Source of the DNA: Granulicella sp. S156
GTDB taxonomy: Bacteria > Acidobacteriota > Terriglobia > Terriglobales > Acidobacteriaceae
Assembly (NCBI RefSeq): GCF_009766105.1
Contig: NZ_LMUH01000020.1
Coordinates: 152,033-216,032 of the forward strand
Length of the DNA: 64,000 bases
Direction: 5' to 3'
Below the pieces are notes generated by a model. That model saw only the letters and a program-made list of their open reading frames with translations, did not search any database and was not told where the DNA came from. A program made the position numbers and the translations under genes. Within the stretch, counting starts at the first letter, position 1, and each line of letters opens with the position of its first letter. Shown here in pieces: positions 54,721 to 63,734 of the stretch.

Positions 54721-55584
54721 ATGCGTGACATGAGATACGGACGCAGTCGTGGACTTCGGTCCTTGATCATCGGAATACTCGGAGCTTCTCTCTGCGCTTC
54801 ACTGGCCGCAGCGCAGCAGACGGCACAGCCAGCGGGAGACGACATTACGGCCCTCAAGAAGGATGTGCAGCAGCTAAAGACACAACAGCAGCAGATTCTG
54901 GATCGCCTGGACGAATTGAAGAAGCTCCTGAGCGGCAGGGTGGGAGCGGTTTCCACCGCCCCTACGATCAAGGCACCGGATGTTATGAGTGTCCAGGGCG
55001 AACCCTTCAGAGGCGAGGCGTCGTCTCTGGTTGCGATCATTGAATATGGAGATTTTGAGTGCCCCTTTTGTCGGCACTTTCAGCATGACGTCTATCCGCA
55101 GGTTTTAGACGATTACATCAAGGCCGGAAAAGTAAAATACTTCTACCGGGATATGCCATTGCCCTTCCATCAGCACGCATTGCCGGCCGCACGTGCGGCA
55201 CGCTGCGCGGGTGAACAGGGTAAGTATTGGGAGATGTACGATAGTTTGTTCGCGGATAAACTCGCATCGACTTCAGCCGAGATTGACGATCAGGCGAAAG
55301 GGTTAGGCCTCGATACCGCAAAGTTGGACGCCTGTGTGAATAGTGATCGCTTCGCCGATGCGATCCACCGCAACGTGGATGAGGCATCCAAAATGCAGAT
55401 AAGAGGCACACCAACCTTTCTCATTGGGACCATGAGCCCGGGTAGTGATCTGGTGAACATCAAGACGACGGTGATAGGGGCTCAACCTTTCGAAGCGTTC
55501 AAAGCGGCCATCGATCCCCTGCTCTCTCCTGCGCCGCCCGCGATAGCGACGAGTGGTGCAATGGTGCACCCGCCGGTGAATTGA
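54721..55584 (+). CDS. DsbA-family exported thiol oxidoreductase with coiled-coil leader
   Basis: A 287-residue protein: signal peptide (LIIGILGASLCASLAAAQ), coiled coil about 40-70 (ITALKKDVQQLKTQQQQILD), then a DsbA/thioredoxin_4 domain. The active site is CPFC (Cys114 and Cys117) in YGDFECPFCRHFQHDVYPQV, with cis-Pro in RGTPTFLIG. It forms or isomerises disulphides in exported proteins. The coil suggests dimerisation. GGGAG precedes the ATG by 5 bases. Its neighbour, the Cys-rich thaumatin-like protein, would need such oxidation, which is a plausible but unproven link. Confidence 0.9.
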   Translation: MRDMRYGRSRGLRSLIIGILGASLCASLAAAQQTAQPAGDDITALKKDVQQLKTQQQQILDRLDELKKLLSGRVGAVSTAPTIKAPDVMSVQGEPFRGEASSLVAIIEYGDFECPFCRHFQHDVYPQVLDDYIKAGKVKYFYRDMPLPFHQHALPAARAARCAGEQGKYWEMYDSLFADKLASTSAEIDDQAKGLGLDTAKLDACVNSDRFADAIHRNVDEASKMQIRGTPTFLIGTMSPGSDLVNIKTTVIGAQPFEAFKAAIDPLLSPAPPAIATSGAMVHPPVN

Positions 55585-55702
55585 GCCAGGATCGGTTACA
55601 GGGCGCTTGATTCAAGTCTTAGAACTGATCGATTGCCGGAGGTATAGGAATTGGTTTCAGTAGGTATGGCCGTCTCCACTTTAGAGACGTAAGATATGTG
55701 CT

Positions 55703-56197
55703 ATGCCACTATTCGAGATTGCAGGACAAGGCATTAAGCAATTCGCGGAACTAGGAGCCGCCTTCTTCCTGTCGGCCACCATCGGACTGGAGCGTGAGAT
55801 ACGCCACAAGAGTGCTGGATTGCGTACTTACACGGTCGTCGGTACGACCGCAGCCCTTTTTCTGCTGATCTCGAAATACGGCTTCATGGATGTTCTTGCC
55901 AATGATCGAGTGGTGCTTGATCCCTCTCGTGTTGCGGCACAGATCGTCACGGGCATTGGTTTCATCGGGGCCGGTCTCATCTTTGTGAAGGGGGATCGGG
56001 TAACCGGGCTTACTACCGCTGCTACTGTCTGGTTAGTTACGGGAATCGGCATGGCATGTGGTGCCGGTCTGCTATGGCTTGCCTTGGCAGTCACCGTGGC
56101 CTACTTTATCGTCGCGTTCGTCTTCCCTATTCTCATGCGATTGCTTCCCGGCGCGCCTATACCAACGGAGCAAGCGGTTATCACGGAGCACGACTAA
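55703..56197 (+). CDS. MgtC/SapB-family membrane protein
   Basis: A 164-residue inner-membrane protein. It begins with an amphipathic stretch, then helices with the family signature ATIGLEREIRHKSAGLRTYT, VVGTTAALFLLISKYG, VTGIGFIGAGLIFVKGDRVT, GLTTAATVWLVTGIGMACGA and a last helix. MgtC proteins act on magnesium homeostasis, phosphate uptake and ATP synthase in some bacteria; the C-terminal ACT-like domain of MgtC is missing, as in SapB. It starts 118 bases after the DsbA-like gene and converges with the symporter gene. Confidence 0.93.
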   Translation: MPLFEIAGQGIKQFAELGAAFFLSATIGLEREIRHKSAGLRTYTVVGTTAALFLLISKYGFMDVLANDRVVLDPSRVAAQIVTGIGFIGAGLIFVKGDRVTGLTTAATVWLVTGIGMACGAGLLWLALAVTVAYFIVAFVFPILMRLLPGAPIPTEQAVITEHD

Positions 56198-56240
56198 GGC
56201 GCTTCATCCAACTCAGTCGCTTTCAAAGCGAAAACTTGAC

Positions 56241-57797
56241 TCAAGCCTGGAGCGATGGATTTGCAGTATCTACGGCGTTCTGCCGTCTGCTTTGTATCCA
56301 TCCCCACACGGTTAAATCAGGACGCTTAAATCCAGATGGAGACAGCAAACTGAACGTGATTCCTACGGCTAGAAGTATGAAGTGACCGATCGCGCCGATC
56401 ATGTATTCATGCCATGGAAAATTGAAGCGGCCCAGGTTAAGGGTCTTCCCCCCAAGGGTAAGTGTCGCCCAGATCGTAAACGCAAGATTCGCGACAATAC
56501 CGGCGATTGCGCCTGCAGGAGTGGCTCGTTTCATCAAAAATGCGAGGAGAAAGAGGCCTGCCAAGCCTCCCGCAAGGACTGCCGTAAGCGTGTAATAGAA
56601 CGAAAGAGCGCTGCCATTATTGGTATGGGCAACCTTGATTGCCACGACCGCTGCCGCAAGACCGCTGCCAGCAACAATCGCGCGTCCTGCACGCAGGCGT
56701 TGTCTATCCGTGCTGTCCGGTCTCACCAGACGGTAAAAGTCCTCTGTCCCAATCGTCGCAAGGCAATTCATGTCCTGAGCAATCATTGCCATCGCAGAGC
56801 CAAGGATAGCGGCTACAAATAGTCCAGATAATCCAGCAGGAATATGCGTAAGAAGAAAATATGGGAATATCTGCTCTGTTTTCTTCAGCACGGATGGAAG
56901 CTTCTCACCGGTAAGACGATAAAAGGACCACAGAAGGCTGCCAATCAACATAAAAGCCATCCACACAGGCAAGCATAAAAATGCGCCAAGACTGATACCG
57001 CGTATGGCGCTGCGATCCGTCTTGGCCATCAGGTAACGCTGCACCACGGTCTGGTCGGCTGTATATTTTTGCAGATAAAAGAAGAACCCGTAGATAACCA
57101 GAACCATAATGGTCGGTTTATCGAATCTGAGGGCTGTACTGCCGAGACTCATCTTTCCGTGGTGCCATGCGTCTGCTAATACGGCGAGCGGCCCCTGTTT
57201 GGGAAGAAAGAGCAGGAACGAGATGGACACAATAATGCCTGCCCATAGGACAAACCCCTGGACGACATCGGTCCATATAACAGCCTCGATGCCACCAAGG
57301 ATCGTATAGAAGATAGTAATCGCAGCGGTGAGAAGGATGACGCGGTCTACAGGCCAGCCTATGATGCTGGACAGAGTGAGAGCCAGCAAATAGAAGACGA
57401 ACCCCATCTTTAAAAAATGACCAATGGCAAACGTTAGCGAAGCATAGAGTCTGACGCCGGTGCCGAAGCGGAGGCCAAAGTACTCATAGGCACTCATCCG
57501 AACGACATGCCGGAAAAATGGAATGATAGCCGCGCCTACCAGGAAAACAACGACAACGAACATGATCCCTGGAACCAGCAGTGACCAATCCCCTGCATAG
57601 GCAGAGCCGGGATAGGCAATAAAGGTCACACTGGTAATAATGGATGCCAACAAAGATATCCCCATCACCGAACTGGGAATGGATCTGTTGGCAATGAAAT
57701 AGCTCTCCGTTGTCGTCTGGCGCCTGGAAAAGTAAAGGCCAATACCCAGCAATCCCGACATATAAAGCGCGATGACCAGTATGTCGAGAGTTTTCAC
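56241..57797 (-). CDS. Sodium:solute symporter (SSS family)
   Basis: A 518-residue inner-membrane protein with about 13 helices. It starts KTLDILVIALYMSGLLGIGL, followed by RRQTTTESYFIANRSIPSSV and MGISLLASIITSVTFIAYPG, a typical SSS start with the Na+-site region, and AVIWTDVVQGFVLWAGIIVS in the middle; YLQKYTADQTVVQRYLMAKT is a common SSS motif. SSS members take up sugars, sialic acid, proline and others with sodium. Because it follows the BNR protein and IclR gene, a sugar or uronic-type substrate is likely. GTG 57797 has GAGG 7 bases before. It is the last gene of the likely IclR-BNR-symporter group. Confidence 0.92.
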   Translation of the reverse strand: MKTLDILVIALYMSGLLGIGLYFSRRQTTTESYFIANRSIPSSVMGISLLASIITSVTFIAYPGSAYAGDWSLLVPGIMFVVVVFLVGAAIIPFFRHVVRMSAYEYFGLRFGTGVRLYASLTFAIGHFLKMGFVFYLLALTLSSIIGWPVDRVILLTAAITIFYTILGGIEAVIWTDVVQGFVLWAGIIVSISFLLFLPKQGPLAVLADAWHHGKMSLGSTALRFDKPTIMVLVIYGFFFYLQKYTADQTVVQRYLMAKTDRSAIRGISLGAFLCLPVWMAFMLIGSLLWSFYRLTGEKLPSVLKKTEQIFPYFLLTHIPAGLSGLFVAAILGSAMAMIAQDMNCLATIGTEDFYRLVRPDSTDRQRLRAGRAIVAGSGLAAAVVAIKVAHTNNGSALSFYYTLTAVLAGGLAGLFLLAFLMKRATPAGAIAGIVANLAFTIWATLTLGGKTLNLGRFNFPWHEYMIGAIGHFILLAVGITFSLLSPSGFKRPDLTVWGWIQSRRQNAVDTANPSLQA

Positions 57798-57958
57798 GTT
57801 TGATCCTCTATGCCCTCAACTTATCGAAACGGAGTCTGGACGCGTAAACTCCTACTCTACTCTCACAGAGTCGAAACGGCAGTGATTCCCTGTCTGTTGA
57901 TGATTGTCGATCCATTGCTATACGTAGATTATGACGAACAGGTACACGTTCGTTCTAT

Positions 57959-59221
57959 CTACTTTTCGACGGACGTACCCTTGTAGAGTCCGACTGTCCC
58001 GCCTTCACGAATCCATCCTTCTCGAAATGTGACGACTTTGATGGTCTGCCGGCGAAAGGTATACGCTACTTGGATGACGCCATCCCGCGTCTGCAGCACG
58101 GATGGATAGGAATATTCCTCGCGTCCAGAACCCATCACTTTTGACGACTCGCCGCCCAGCTCCGGCCGTCCGATTTCTATATCTCGAACATAGCGCCAGG
58201 TGCGGCCTTCATCTCCCGAAAGGGCGATGGATACAGGCCTGCGCGGCCCTTTATGCTGGTTGTCAAAGACAATGACCAGGTGACCATCCTGTAGCCGGAA
58301 AGCCTGCACGGATGCATTATTGTTCGGGAGCACCGTCGCCGTTGGTTCGGTCCATTGGCATCCGTCGTTCGAGGAGCTCTGGTAGATAAAGTCAGACTTA
58401 CGGCTGCGAAAAAAGCTGAGCAACCGGCCGGGTGCGAGCTGTACAACGGTTGGCTGAACCCGCGCAAAGCTCTGGGTAACTACACACTCCTTCCAGGTCT
58501 TGCCCGAGTCCTGACTAAGTTGCATCGCGGAATAGTTGGTCTCTGAACCTTCCCCAATACCCTTGCTTGTAACGTAGGTCATGGGCAATAGCCATGTGGA
58601 GTCCGGCAGGAGGAGCAGCGGATGGCGAGTAAAGGCCCCGGGTTTCTCAAAGATGAGGACCGGCTGGCTCCAGGTCACTCCGTTGTCGCGCGAGACCGAC
58701 TCAAGCACATGCGCGTTCGCTTCCCCTTGATGGGCCTCTTGGGTCGTGTGGTACAGGTGGATTGCCCCATCAGGAGCCTGGAAGAGCACGGGGTTTTGAA
58801 AAGACACACCTTCCTGTTGATCGATTAGCTGCGGCTCGCTCCAGCGTTGCGCCGCCTTGCGCAAGCGCGAGTACACGATGCCCACCTTGGAGTCGCCCTC
58901 CCAATGCCCTGAAAACCAGACACATAGCAGGTCGCCATTCTTGAGTTCGAGCAGGTTGGCTGCATGGGAACTCGGAAAAAGAATCGGCAGATACGCCTCA
59001 GAAGTTTTTTCCCTGGGATCCTTCCGCACCTGTCCGTTGGCGAGCGCGACCACCTGCGGATCCAGCAGATCTGAGGCCTTTGCGTCCGAATCACCCTCGA
59101 GCACGACGCTTGTAGGGCTCTTCAGAGGCAAACCTTGAGCCGCGTTCGATTGGGCCAATGCAGAAGTTGTAACAAGGCTAAGAGACAGGGCCAGACCGGC
59201 GACATTCCACAAAATGCGCAT
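57959..59221 (-). CDS. Exported BNR-repeat (sialidase-superfamily) protein
   Basis: A 420-residue exported beta-propeller. The signal peptide (LSLSLVTTSALAQS) is followed by a BNR_2 propeller with Asp-box-like repeats: SRDNGVTW, SQDSGKTW, SNDGCQW and SGDEGRTW. The FRIP arginine motif of true sialidases is not visible near the N-terminus, although SSHAANLLELKNGDLLCVWF and VGIVYSRL match the family; its first catalytic arginine may be replaced. It is therefore more likely a glycosidase or lyase for another sugar than a neuraminidase. AGGAG precedes ATG 59221 by 4 bases. It lies in the same direction as IclR (83 bases) and the symporter (161 bases). Confidence 0.82.
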   Translation of the reverse strand: MRILWNVAGLALSLSLVTTSALAQSNAAQGLPLKSPTSVVLEGDSDAKASDLLDPQVVALANGQVRKDPREKTSEAYLPILFPSSHAANLLELKNGDLLCVWFSGHWEGDSKVGIVYSRLRKAAQRWSEPQLIDQQEGVSFQNPVLFQAPDGAIHLYHTTQEAHQGEANAHVLESVSRDNGVTWSQPVLIFEKPGAFTRHPLLLLPDSTWLLPMTYVTSKGIGEGSETNYSAMQLSQDSGKTWKECVVTQSFARVQPTVVQLAPGRLLSFFRSRKSDFIYQSSSNDGCQWTEPTATVLPNNNASVQAFRLQDGHLVIVFDNQHKGPRRPVSIALSGDEGRTWRYVRDIEIGRPELGGESSKVMGSGREEYSYPSVLQTRDGVIQVAYTFRRQTIKVVTFREGWIREGGTVGLYKGTSVEK

Positions 59222-59304
59222 ACAGCTCCTACCGCATGCACAAGTACAAATTGCGCATATCCTTAAAATGGGTCGATAAAAACCAGAATCTATAAATCTG
59301 AAAA

Positions 59305-60195
59305 CTACTGAAGCTTCCCGAATTTTGCGTCCAGCACCTCACCAACACGCCGTGCTGCTTCCATGACGCCAAGCCGGATGGAGTCTTCACGTTCTGGATC
59401 AAGTCGGGGAATAGGGGTGGAGACACTCAAAGCACCGACAACGCTGCCGTTGCAGACGATGGGCGCCCCATAACAGACACCTCCCAGCATCGACTCCTCG
59501 CGATCGACGGCAAAACCCTGCTCTCGCACCTTCTCCATCTCTCTGCGCAGTGTTCCGCGATCGGTAATGCTGTTAATGGTCCGAGGATTCAGGCCGTAGG
59601 TCTCGAGCATGCGGTCTGCGGTTTCATTGTCCTGGAAAGCCAGGATGGCCTTCCCCATAGAGCTGCAATGTGGCGGAATAATACGTCCAATCCGGTTGGT
59701 TACCCGAATTGGATGGAAGGTCTCCACCGTATCCAGCACTTGAATGTAGTCGGTAAAGAGATAGGAGAGTCCGACGGTCTCGTCGAAACTCCGTCCAAGC
59801 TCCTCCAGAATAGGTCGTGCTAGTTCGCGCAGCACCTCCGCCATATCCAACGTACGGCCGTACAGCACCTTGCGAGTCAACTGATAGGTGCCGTCACGAT
59901 TTTGCAGCAGATAATTGCGCTTCTGAAGTGTGGTCAGGACGCGATAGAGAGAGGATTCAGGTTGAGCTGTAACAGCACTAATCTCTTTCAGCGAGCGAGG
60001 AGCATTGCTAAAGCCAAAGGCATCCAGAGCATCCAGGGCACGCTCGATCGTTCTGGAATGATAACGATCCTCTTGCTGATCGGGTACGCCTGCTTTGCTG
60101 TGTTCAGAAAGGGCCCACTGCGGTGTACGGCGGCGTGGCGTTTTCGTTGGTAGTAGTTGTTTTGCCACAATCGTATTCCCTACAGAAGTGTTCAT
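59305..60195 (-). CDS. IclR-family transcriptional regulator
   Basis: A 296-residue regulator. Residues 42-105 form the winged HTH (YHSRTIERALDALDAFGFSN, SLKEISAVTAQPESSLYRVL), and residues 120-280 the ligand domain (HCSSMGKAILAFQD, REQGFAVDREESMLGGVCYG, AALSVSTP). ATG 60195 is preferred: GGAGG lies 3 bases before; the open frame to 60288 adds 31 residues of no pattern. IclR proteins sense small acids or sugars. It heads the group with the BNR protein and symporter and probably controls it, perhaps also the divergent carboxylesterase. Confidence 0.9.
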   Translation of the reverse strand: MNTSVGNTIVAKQLLPTKTPRRRTPQWALSEHSKAGVPDQQEDRYHSRTIERALDALDAFGFSNAPRSLKEISAVTAQPESSLYRVLTTLQKRNYLLQNRDGTYQLTRKVLYGRTLDMAEVLRELARPILEELGRSFDETVGLSYLFTDYIQVLDTVETFHPIRVTNRIGRIIPPHCSSMGKAILAFQDNETADRMLETYGLNPRTINSITDRGTLRREMEKVREQGFAVDREESMLGGVCYGAPIVCNGSVVGALSVSTPIPRLDPEREDSIRLGVMEAARRVGEVLDAKFGKLQ

Positions 60196-60513
60196 GGGCC
60201 TCCGGTCGCGCGCGCTCCGCGAATTTATCCTCCAGCATAAGCCTAGAAAACTGAAAGGCAAAGGAGCTGGAGTGCATAATTTCAACAATGCTGACTATAA
60301 AACCCGAAGATGTCCGAATAACGACTATCGGTAGCCAATAGCGAATGTAACCTCTATCAATCAAATGCACCTAATCTGCCTGACAGACTACGAATGACCT
60401 CAACCGGCGACGTCAATTACCTGGAAAGTGTCCCTTTGACGGAATGCTATGGTTATTCGGGAATACTGATTGGGTTTGCCTAAAGAGAAGTGTGTCGTAA
60501 GGGGTGGTGCGAG
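60196..60513. other. Divergent gap between iclR-like and carboxylesterase genes
   Basis: 318 bases with the promoters for both directions. AT-rich around 60270-60370. I see no clear operator palindrome or gene. Confidence 0.45.
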
Positions 60514-62109
60514 ATGGTCGGCTCATGCGAAAACGTTCTTCGGAACCTCGTTAGAATCTGTCGAAGAGTTAGTCCGTTGGTACTAGTACTTTCTTCTCTA
60601 TCGGCTTTCGCGCAAAACCGTACAGTCCGCACGGAGAGTGGGCTTGTTCAAGGCATTCCTGCCAACGATGCAAAGATCAGCGCCTTCCTGGGAATCCCTT
60701 ATGCGGCGCCTCCCCTTGGTGATCTGCGCTGGCGTGAGCCGCAAAGCGTTCCTGCGTGGAGCGGCATACGCAAGGCCGACCACTTTTCCGCCAGTTGCAT
60801 TCAGCACATCAGTGGAGAGCGCCTGCCCTGGACCAGAGAATTCCTGGCTCAATTGCCCATCAGCGAAGATTGCCTCTATCTGAATGTGTGGACTCCTGAG
60901 ATCAAAACCAAAGAGCCGAAAGCCGTCCTGCTCTGGATTCACGGAGGGGGCTTCGTGGAGGGAGCGGCTTCGCCGGCGATGTACAACGGTGAACAGCTTG
61001 CCAGAATGGGCATCGTCGTTGTCTCCATTAACTATCGTCTTGGGATCATGGGCTTCTTTGCACATCCTGAGTTGACCCAGGAATCTGCACACCACGCCTC
61101 AGGAAACTATGGGCTTCTCGACATTGTGGCAGCACTCCAATGGACACAGAAAAATATCCGGGCATTCGGAGGGGACCCTGCGCGGGTGACGATCGCCGGT
61201 CAGTCTGCAGGGGGCACTGCTGAGGAACTTCTCACCGCGTCCCCTCTGGCGAAGGGACTCTTTCGTGCAGCAATCATAGAGAGTGGCGCCACTCTCTCCG
61301 ACCCCACCGGCGGATCTCTTGCTGAAGCGGAGCAACAAGGCACCCAATTCGCAGTCTCTATCAAAAAGCCCACCTTGAAGGAGTTGCGTGGGCTTTCTGC
61401 GGAAGACCTGCAGACACTCGAACGCAACGCTCATTTGAGGTTTGGAGCCGATGTGGATGGTTGGTTTCTCTCCGAAGGTGTTCCCGCTGTCTTTGCAGCG
61501 GGCCGGCAAAACGATGTAGTCACTATCGACGGCATGGTCGCGGATGAAGGAAGCTCGAGTAAGAGCTATGGAGCGTTGACACCCGAAGAGTTCCAAAAGC
61601 AGGTTCGCAAAACCTACCAATCCCTGGCAGATGAGTTTCTGAGCTTATATCCCTCTAGCACCCAGGCAGAATGTACGGAATCACAGAAGCAACTGGAAAG
61701 AGACAGGCGGCTTGTGTCGATGTATCTCTGGGGAGTGAAACGCGCAGGTACTTCAAAGACGAGCTTCTACACGTACTACTTCGACCATGCCCTGCCATGG
61801 CCGGAACATCCGGAGTTTGGGGCATTCCACTCCGCCGAAATTCCATACTGGACGAGAAATCTGAAGGCCCTGGACCGTCCCTATACCCCCGTAGATTGGG
61901 CAATCTCGGACACGCTTTCGAGCTATTGGGCTAACTTCGTCAAAACCGGTAATCCTAACGGCAAAGGACTCCCGGCATGGCCTGCACTCGAACCGGCTGA
62001 GCCTGTAACGATGGAGCTCGGAGATCGCGTAGCCCCACAACCTGTTGTCAGTCCAGAGAAGTTCAAGCTCTGGATGGAATATCAAAAGGTTAATCCGCAG
62101 CTGGAATAG
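60514..62109 (+). CDS. Type B carboxylesterase, exported
   Basis: A 531-residue alpha/beta-hydrolase with a signal peptide (RVSPLVLVLSSLSAFAQN). The domain starts VRTESGLVQGIPANDAKISA, FLGIPYAAPPLGDLRW, has the oxyanion WIHGGGFVEGAA, and a triad of Ser231 in the GQSAGG elbow, Glu345 in ADEGSSS and His439 in GAFHSAEIPYW. The end YWANFVKTGNPNG is also found in the broken copy at 25898. It hydrolyses ester bonds of unknown type, possibly acetyl or feruloyl groups on polysaccharides. ATG 60514 is chosen; GTG at 60490 has no binding site. Confidence 0.92.
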   Translation: MVGSCENVLRNLVRICRRVSPLVLVLSSLSAFAQNRTVRTESGLVQGIPANDAKISAFLGIPYAAPPLGDLRWREPQSVPAWSGIRKADHFSASCIQHISGERLPWTREFLAQLPISEDCLYLNVWTPEIKTKEPKAVLLWIHGGGFVEGAASPAMYNGEQLARMGIVVVSINYRLGIMGFFAHPELTQESAHHASGNYGLLDIVAALQWTQKNIRAFGGDPARVTIAGQSAGGTAEELLTASPLAKGLFRAAIIESGATLSDPTGGSLAEAEQQGTQFAVSIKKPTLKELRGLSAEDLQTLERNAHLRFGADVDGWFLSEGVPAVFAAGRQNDVVTIDGMVADEGSSSKSYGALTPEEFQKQVRKTYQSLADEFLSLYPSSTQAECTESQKQLERDRRLVSMYLWGVKRAGTSKTSFYTYYFDHALPWPEHPEFGAFHSAEIPYWTRNLKALDRPYTPVDWAISDTLSSYWANFVKTGNPNGKGLPAWPALEPAEPVTMELGDRVAPQPVVSPEKFKLWMEYQKVNPQLE

Positions 62110-62135
62110 ATTGGAGCGACTGCACTGGTGCAGCT

Positions 62136-62972
62136 TCAGAGCCCATAAGCTTCAATAGCAGTCTTCGCCATGATCTGTTGGCGTTCGTGCGGAGAGAGTC
62201 TGTCTACGGCTCGTTTCACGACCTCGATCCATGCGCCATAGTCGGACGCAAGGTTGAGCACTGGCCAATCAGAACCGAACATCAGTCGTTCAGCACCAAA
62301 GGTGGAAAGCACCGTCTCCATGTAGGGCCATAGTTGCGCCTCGCTCCATGAGTGCCAGTCCGCCTCCGTTACCATGCCGGAGATCTTGCAGTAGACATTC
62401 TCACGGCGGGCAAGCTCACGCAGATTCGATCGCCAGGGTTCCATCACCTGCTCGTGAATGCGTGGCTTTGCGATGTGGTCGAGGATAAAGATCTGGTGGG
62501 GATGCTGGTCGACGAATTCAATCGTTTGCGGCAGATGACGCTCAAAGATCAGCAAGTCATAGCGCAGGTCAAACCGTTTTAAACAAGCTATGCCGCGATT
62601 GAAGTCCTCACGCAGCATATATCGGTCGTCGGCCTCGTCGTGCAGTACATGGCGCACTGCTTTTAACTTTGGCAGCCGGGCGATTTCCTCAAGAGAGGCT
62701 TCTACCTTGGCATCTATCAACGGCACCCAACCAACGACTCCGCGAATGAGTTTGCTACCCTCGGCTAATGAAAGAAGCCACTCTGTCTCCGCGATAGTCT
62801 GCTGGGCCTGAACCACTACCGTTCCTGTAACACCAGCGGCAGCCGTTACTGCCGACAAGTCATCATGGACATAGTCGCGGCGCAGAACATCCATCTTGTC
62901 CGACATCCAGGGGTACTCCTTCGAGGAGAACTTCCAGAGATGATGGTGGGCATCGATACATTCAGTAGACAT
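62136..62972 (-). CDS. Amidohydrolase of the COG3618 type (L-fuconolactonase/rhamnonolactonase-like)
   Basis: A 278-residue TIM-barrel protein. The HxH-type N-terminus CIDAHHHLWKF (His9-11), VVVQAQQTIAETEWLLSLAE, KLKAVRHVLHDEADDRYMLR, FILDHIAKPRI, VYCKISGMVTEADW and FGSDWPVLNLASDY are typical of COG3618. Members open L-fucono-, L-rhamnono- or related sugar lactones, sometimes 2-pyrone-type compounds. It converges with the carboxylesterase. With IclR, symporter and BNR it suggests breakdown of a deoxysugar, but the pathway is not complete here. Confidence 0.88.
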   Translation of the reverse strand: MSTECIDAHHHLWKFSSKEYPWMSDKMDVLRRDYVHDDLSAVTAAAGVTGTVVVQAQQTIAETEWLLSLAEGSKLIRGVVGWVPLIDAKVEASLEEIARLPKLKAVRHVLHDEADDRYMLREDFNRGIACLKRFDLRYDLLIFERHLPQTIEFVDQHPHQIFILDHIAKPRIHEQVMEPWRSNLRELARRENVYCKISGMVTEADWHSWSEAQLWPYMETVLSTFGAERLMFGSDWPVLNLASDYGAWIEVVKRAVDRLSPHERQQIMAKTAIEAYGL

Positions 62973-63104
62973 TGGTTCCAGTTCTGCTCCGGCTTGTCGA
63001 TAGTGCTAACCAGAATGGTTGCAATCATCATCATGATGGATGGAGAACTGTCCTGCAAGTTTCGCGCACGAGCCAAACCCCGTGCAAGCACCGATCAGCG
63101 CGAT

Positions 63105-63140
63105 AAAAAAAAGAGGCCACCACAGAATGGTGGCCTCTTT
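63105..63140 (-). terminator. Rho-independent terminator of the fasciclin gene
   Basis: AAAGAGGCCACCA (63110-63122), loop CAGAA, TGGTGGCCTCTTT (63128-63140). The plus-strand A-run at 63105-63112 gives a U-run when read on the minus strand, so it stops the minus-strand fasciclin transcript. Confidence 0.9.
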
Positions 63141-63145
63141 CCAAA

Positions 63146-63174
63146 GCTCTCGCTCGTAACTATCGAGCGAGAGC
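63146..63174 (-). other. Second hairpin next to the fasciclin stop
   Basis: GCTCTCGCTCG, loop TAACTAT, CGAGCGAGAGC: a perfect 11-bp stem just behind the fasciclin stop at 63183 and before the terminator. It probably protects the mRNA 3' end or works with the next stem. Confidence 0.6.
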
Positions 63175-63182
63175 AAAATTCG

Positions 63183-63734
63183 TTAGCTTGGCAAGAGAAC
63201 GGAATCAACAACATGAATGACGCCGTTCGATTGGAATACATCAGCAATCGTCACGGTAGACGTGCCACCCTTTTCGTCGGTCAACACGATCTTGCCGCCC
63301 TGCAGAGTGGCCGTCAGGCTTCCTCCCTGAACAGTCTTGAGAACCGCCTTGCCGCCGCCTGCCTTGATCTGCTTCTTCAGATCCTTTGCCGTAATCTTGC
63401 CGGCGACCACGTGATAGGTAAGGACCTTTACAAGCGCATCCTTATTCTCTGGCTTCAGGAGCGTATCGACAGTTCCAGCAGGTAACTTTGCGAAGGCCTC
63501 ATTGGTTGGTGCAAAGACCGTGAACGGCCCTGGACCCTCCAGGGTATCCACCAGTCCAGCTGCTTTTACCGCTGCAACCAGTGTTGTGTGGTCCTGGGAG
63601 TTGACGGCATTCTCGACGATGTTCTTGGTCGCATACATCGGCGCTCCGCCTACATCCGGATCCTTCTGTGCATGGGCTGCGATACCGGCAAATCCAAATA
63701 CCGCCGCCAGAATCATTACAGGAAACTTCTTCAT
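63183..63734 (-). CDS. Exported fasciclin-domain protein
   Basis: A 183-residue protein: signal peptide (MILAAVFGFAGIAAHAQ) and one FAS1 domain at about 40-183. NIVENAVNSQDHTTLVAAVK, GPGPFTVFAPTNEAFAKLPA (H1 motif), LTYHVVAGKITAKDL and the closing GVIHVVDSVLLP (H2 motif) define FAS1. The domain mediates adhesion or matrix binding at the cell surface; the exact ligand is unknown. ATG 63734 is preceded by GGAAGG. It ends in two hairpins. Confidence 0.94.
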   Translation of the reverse strand: MKKFPVMILAAVFGFAGIAAHAQKDPDVGGAPMYATKNIVENAVNSQDHTTLVAAVKAAGLVDTLEGPGPFTVFAPTNEAFAKLPAGTVDTLLKPENKDALVKVLTYHVVAGKITAKDLKKQIKAGGGKAVLKTVQGGSLTATLQGGKIVLTDEKGGTSTVTIADVFQSNGVIHVVDSVLLPS

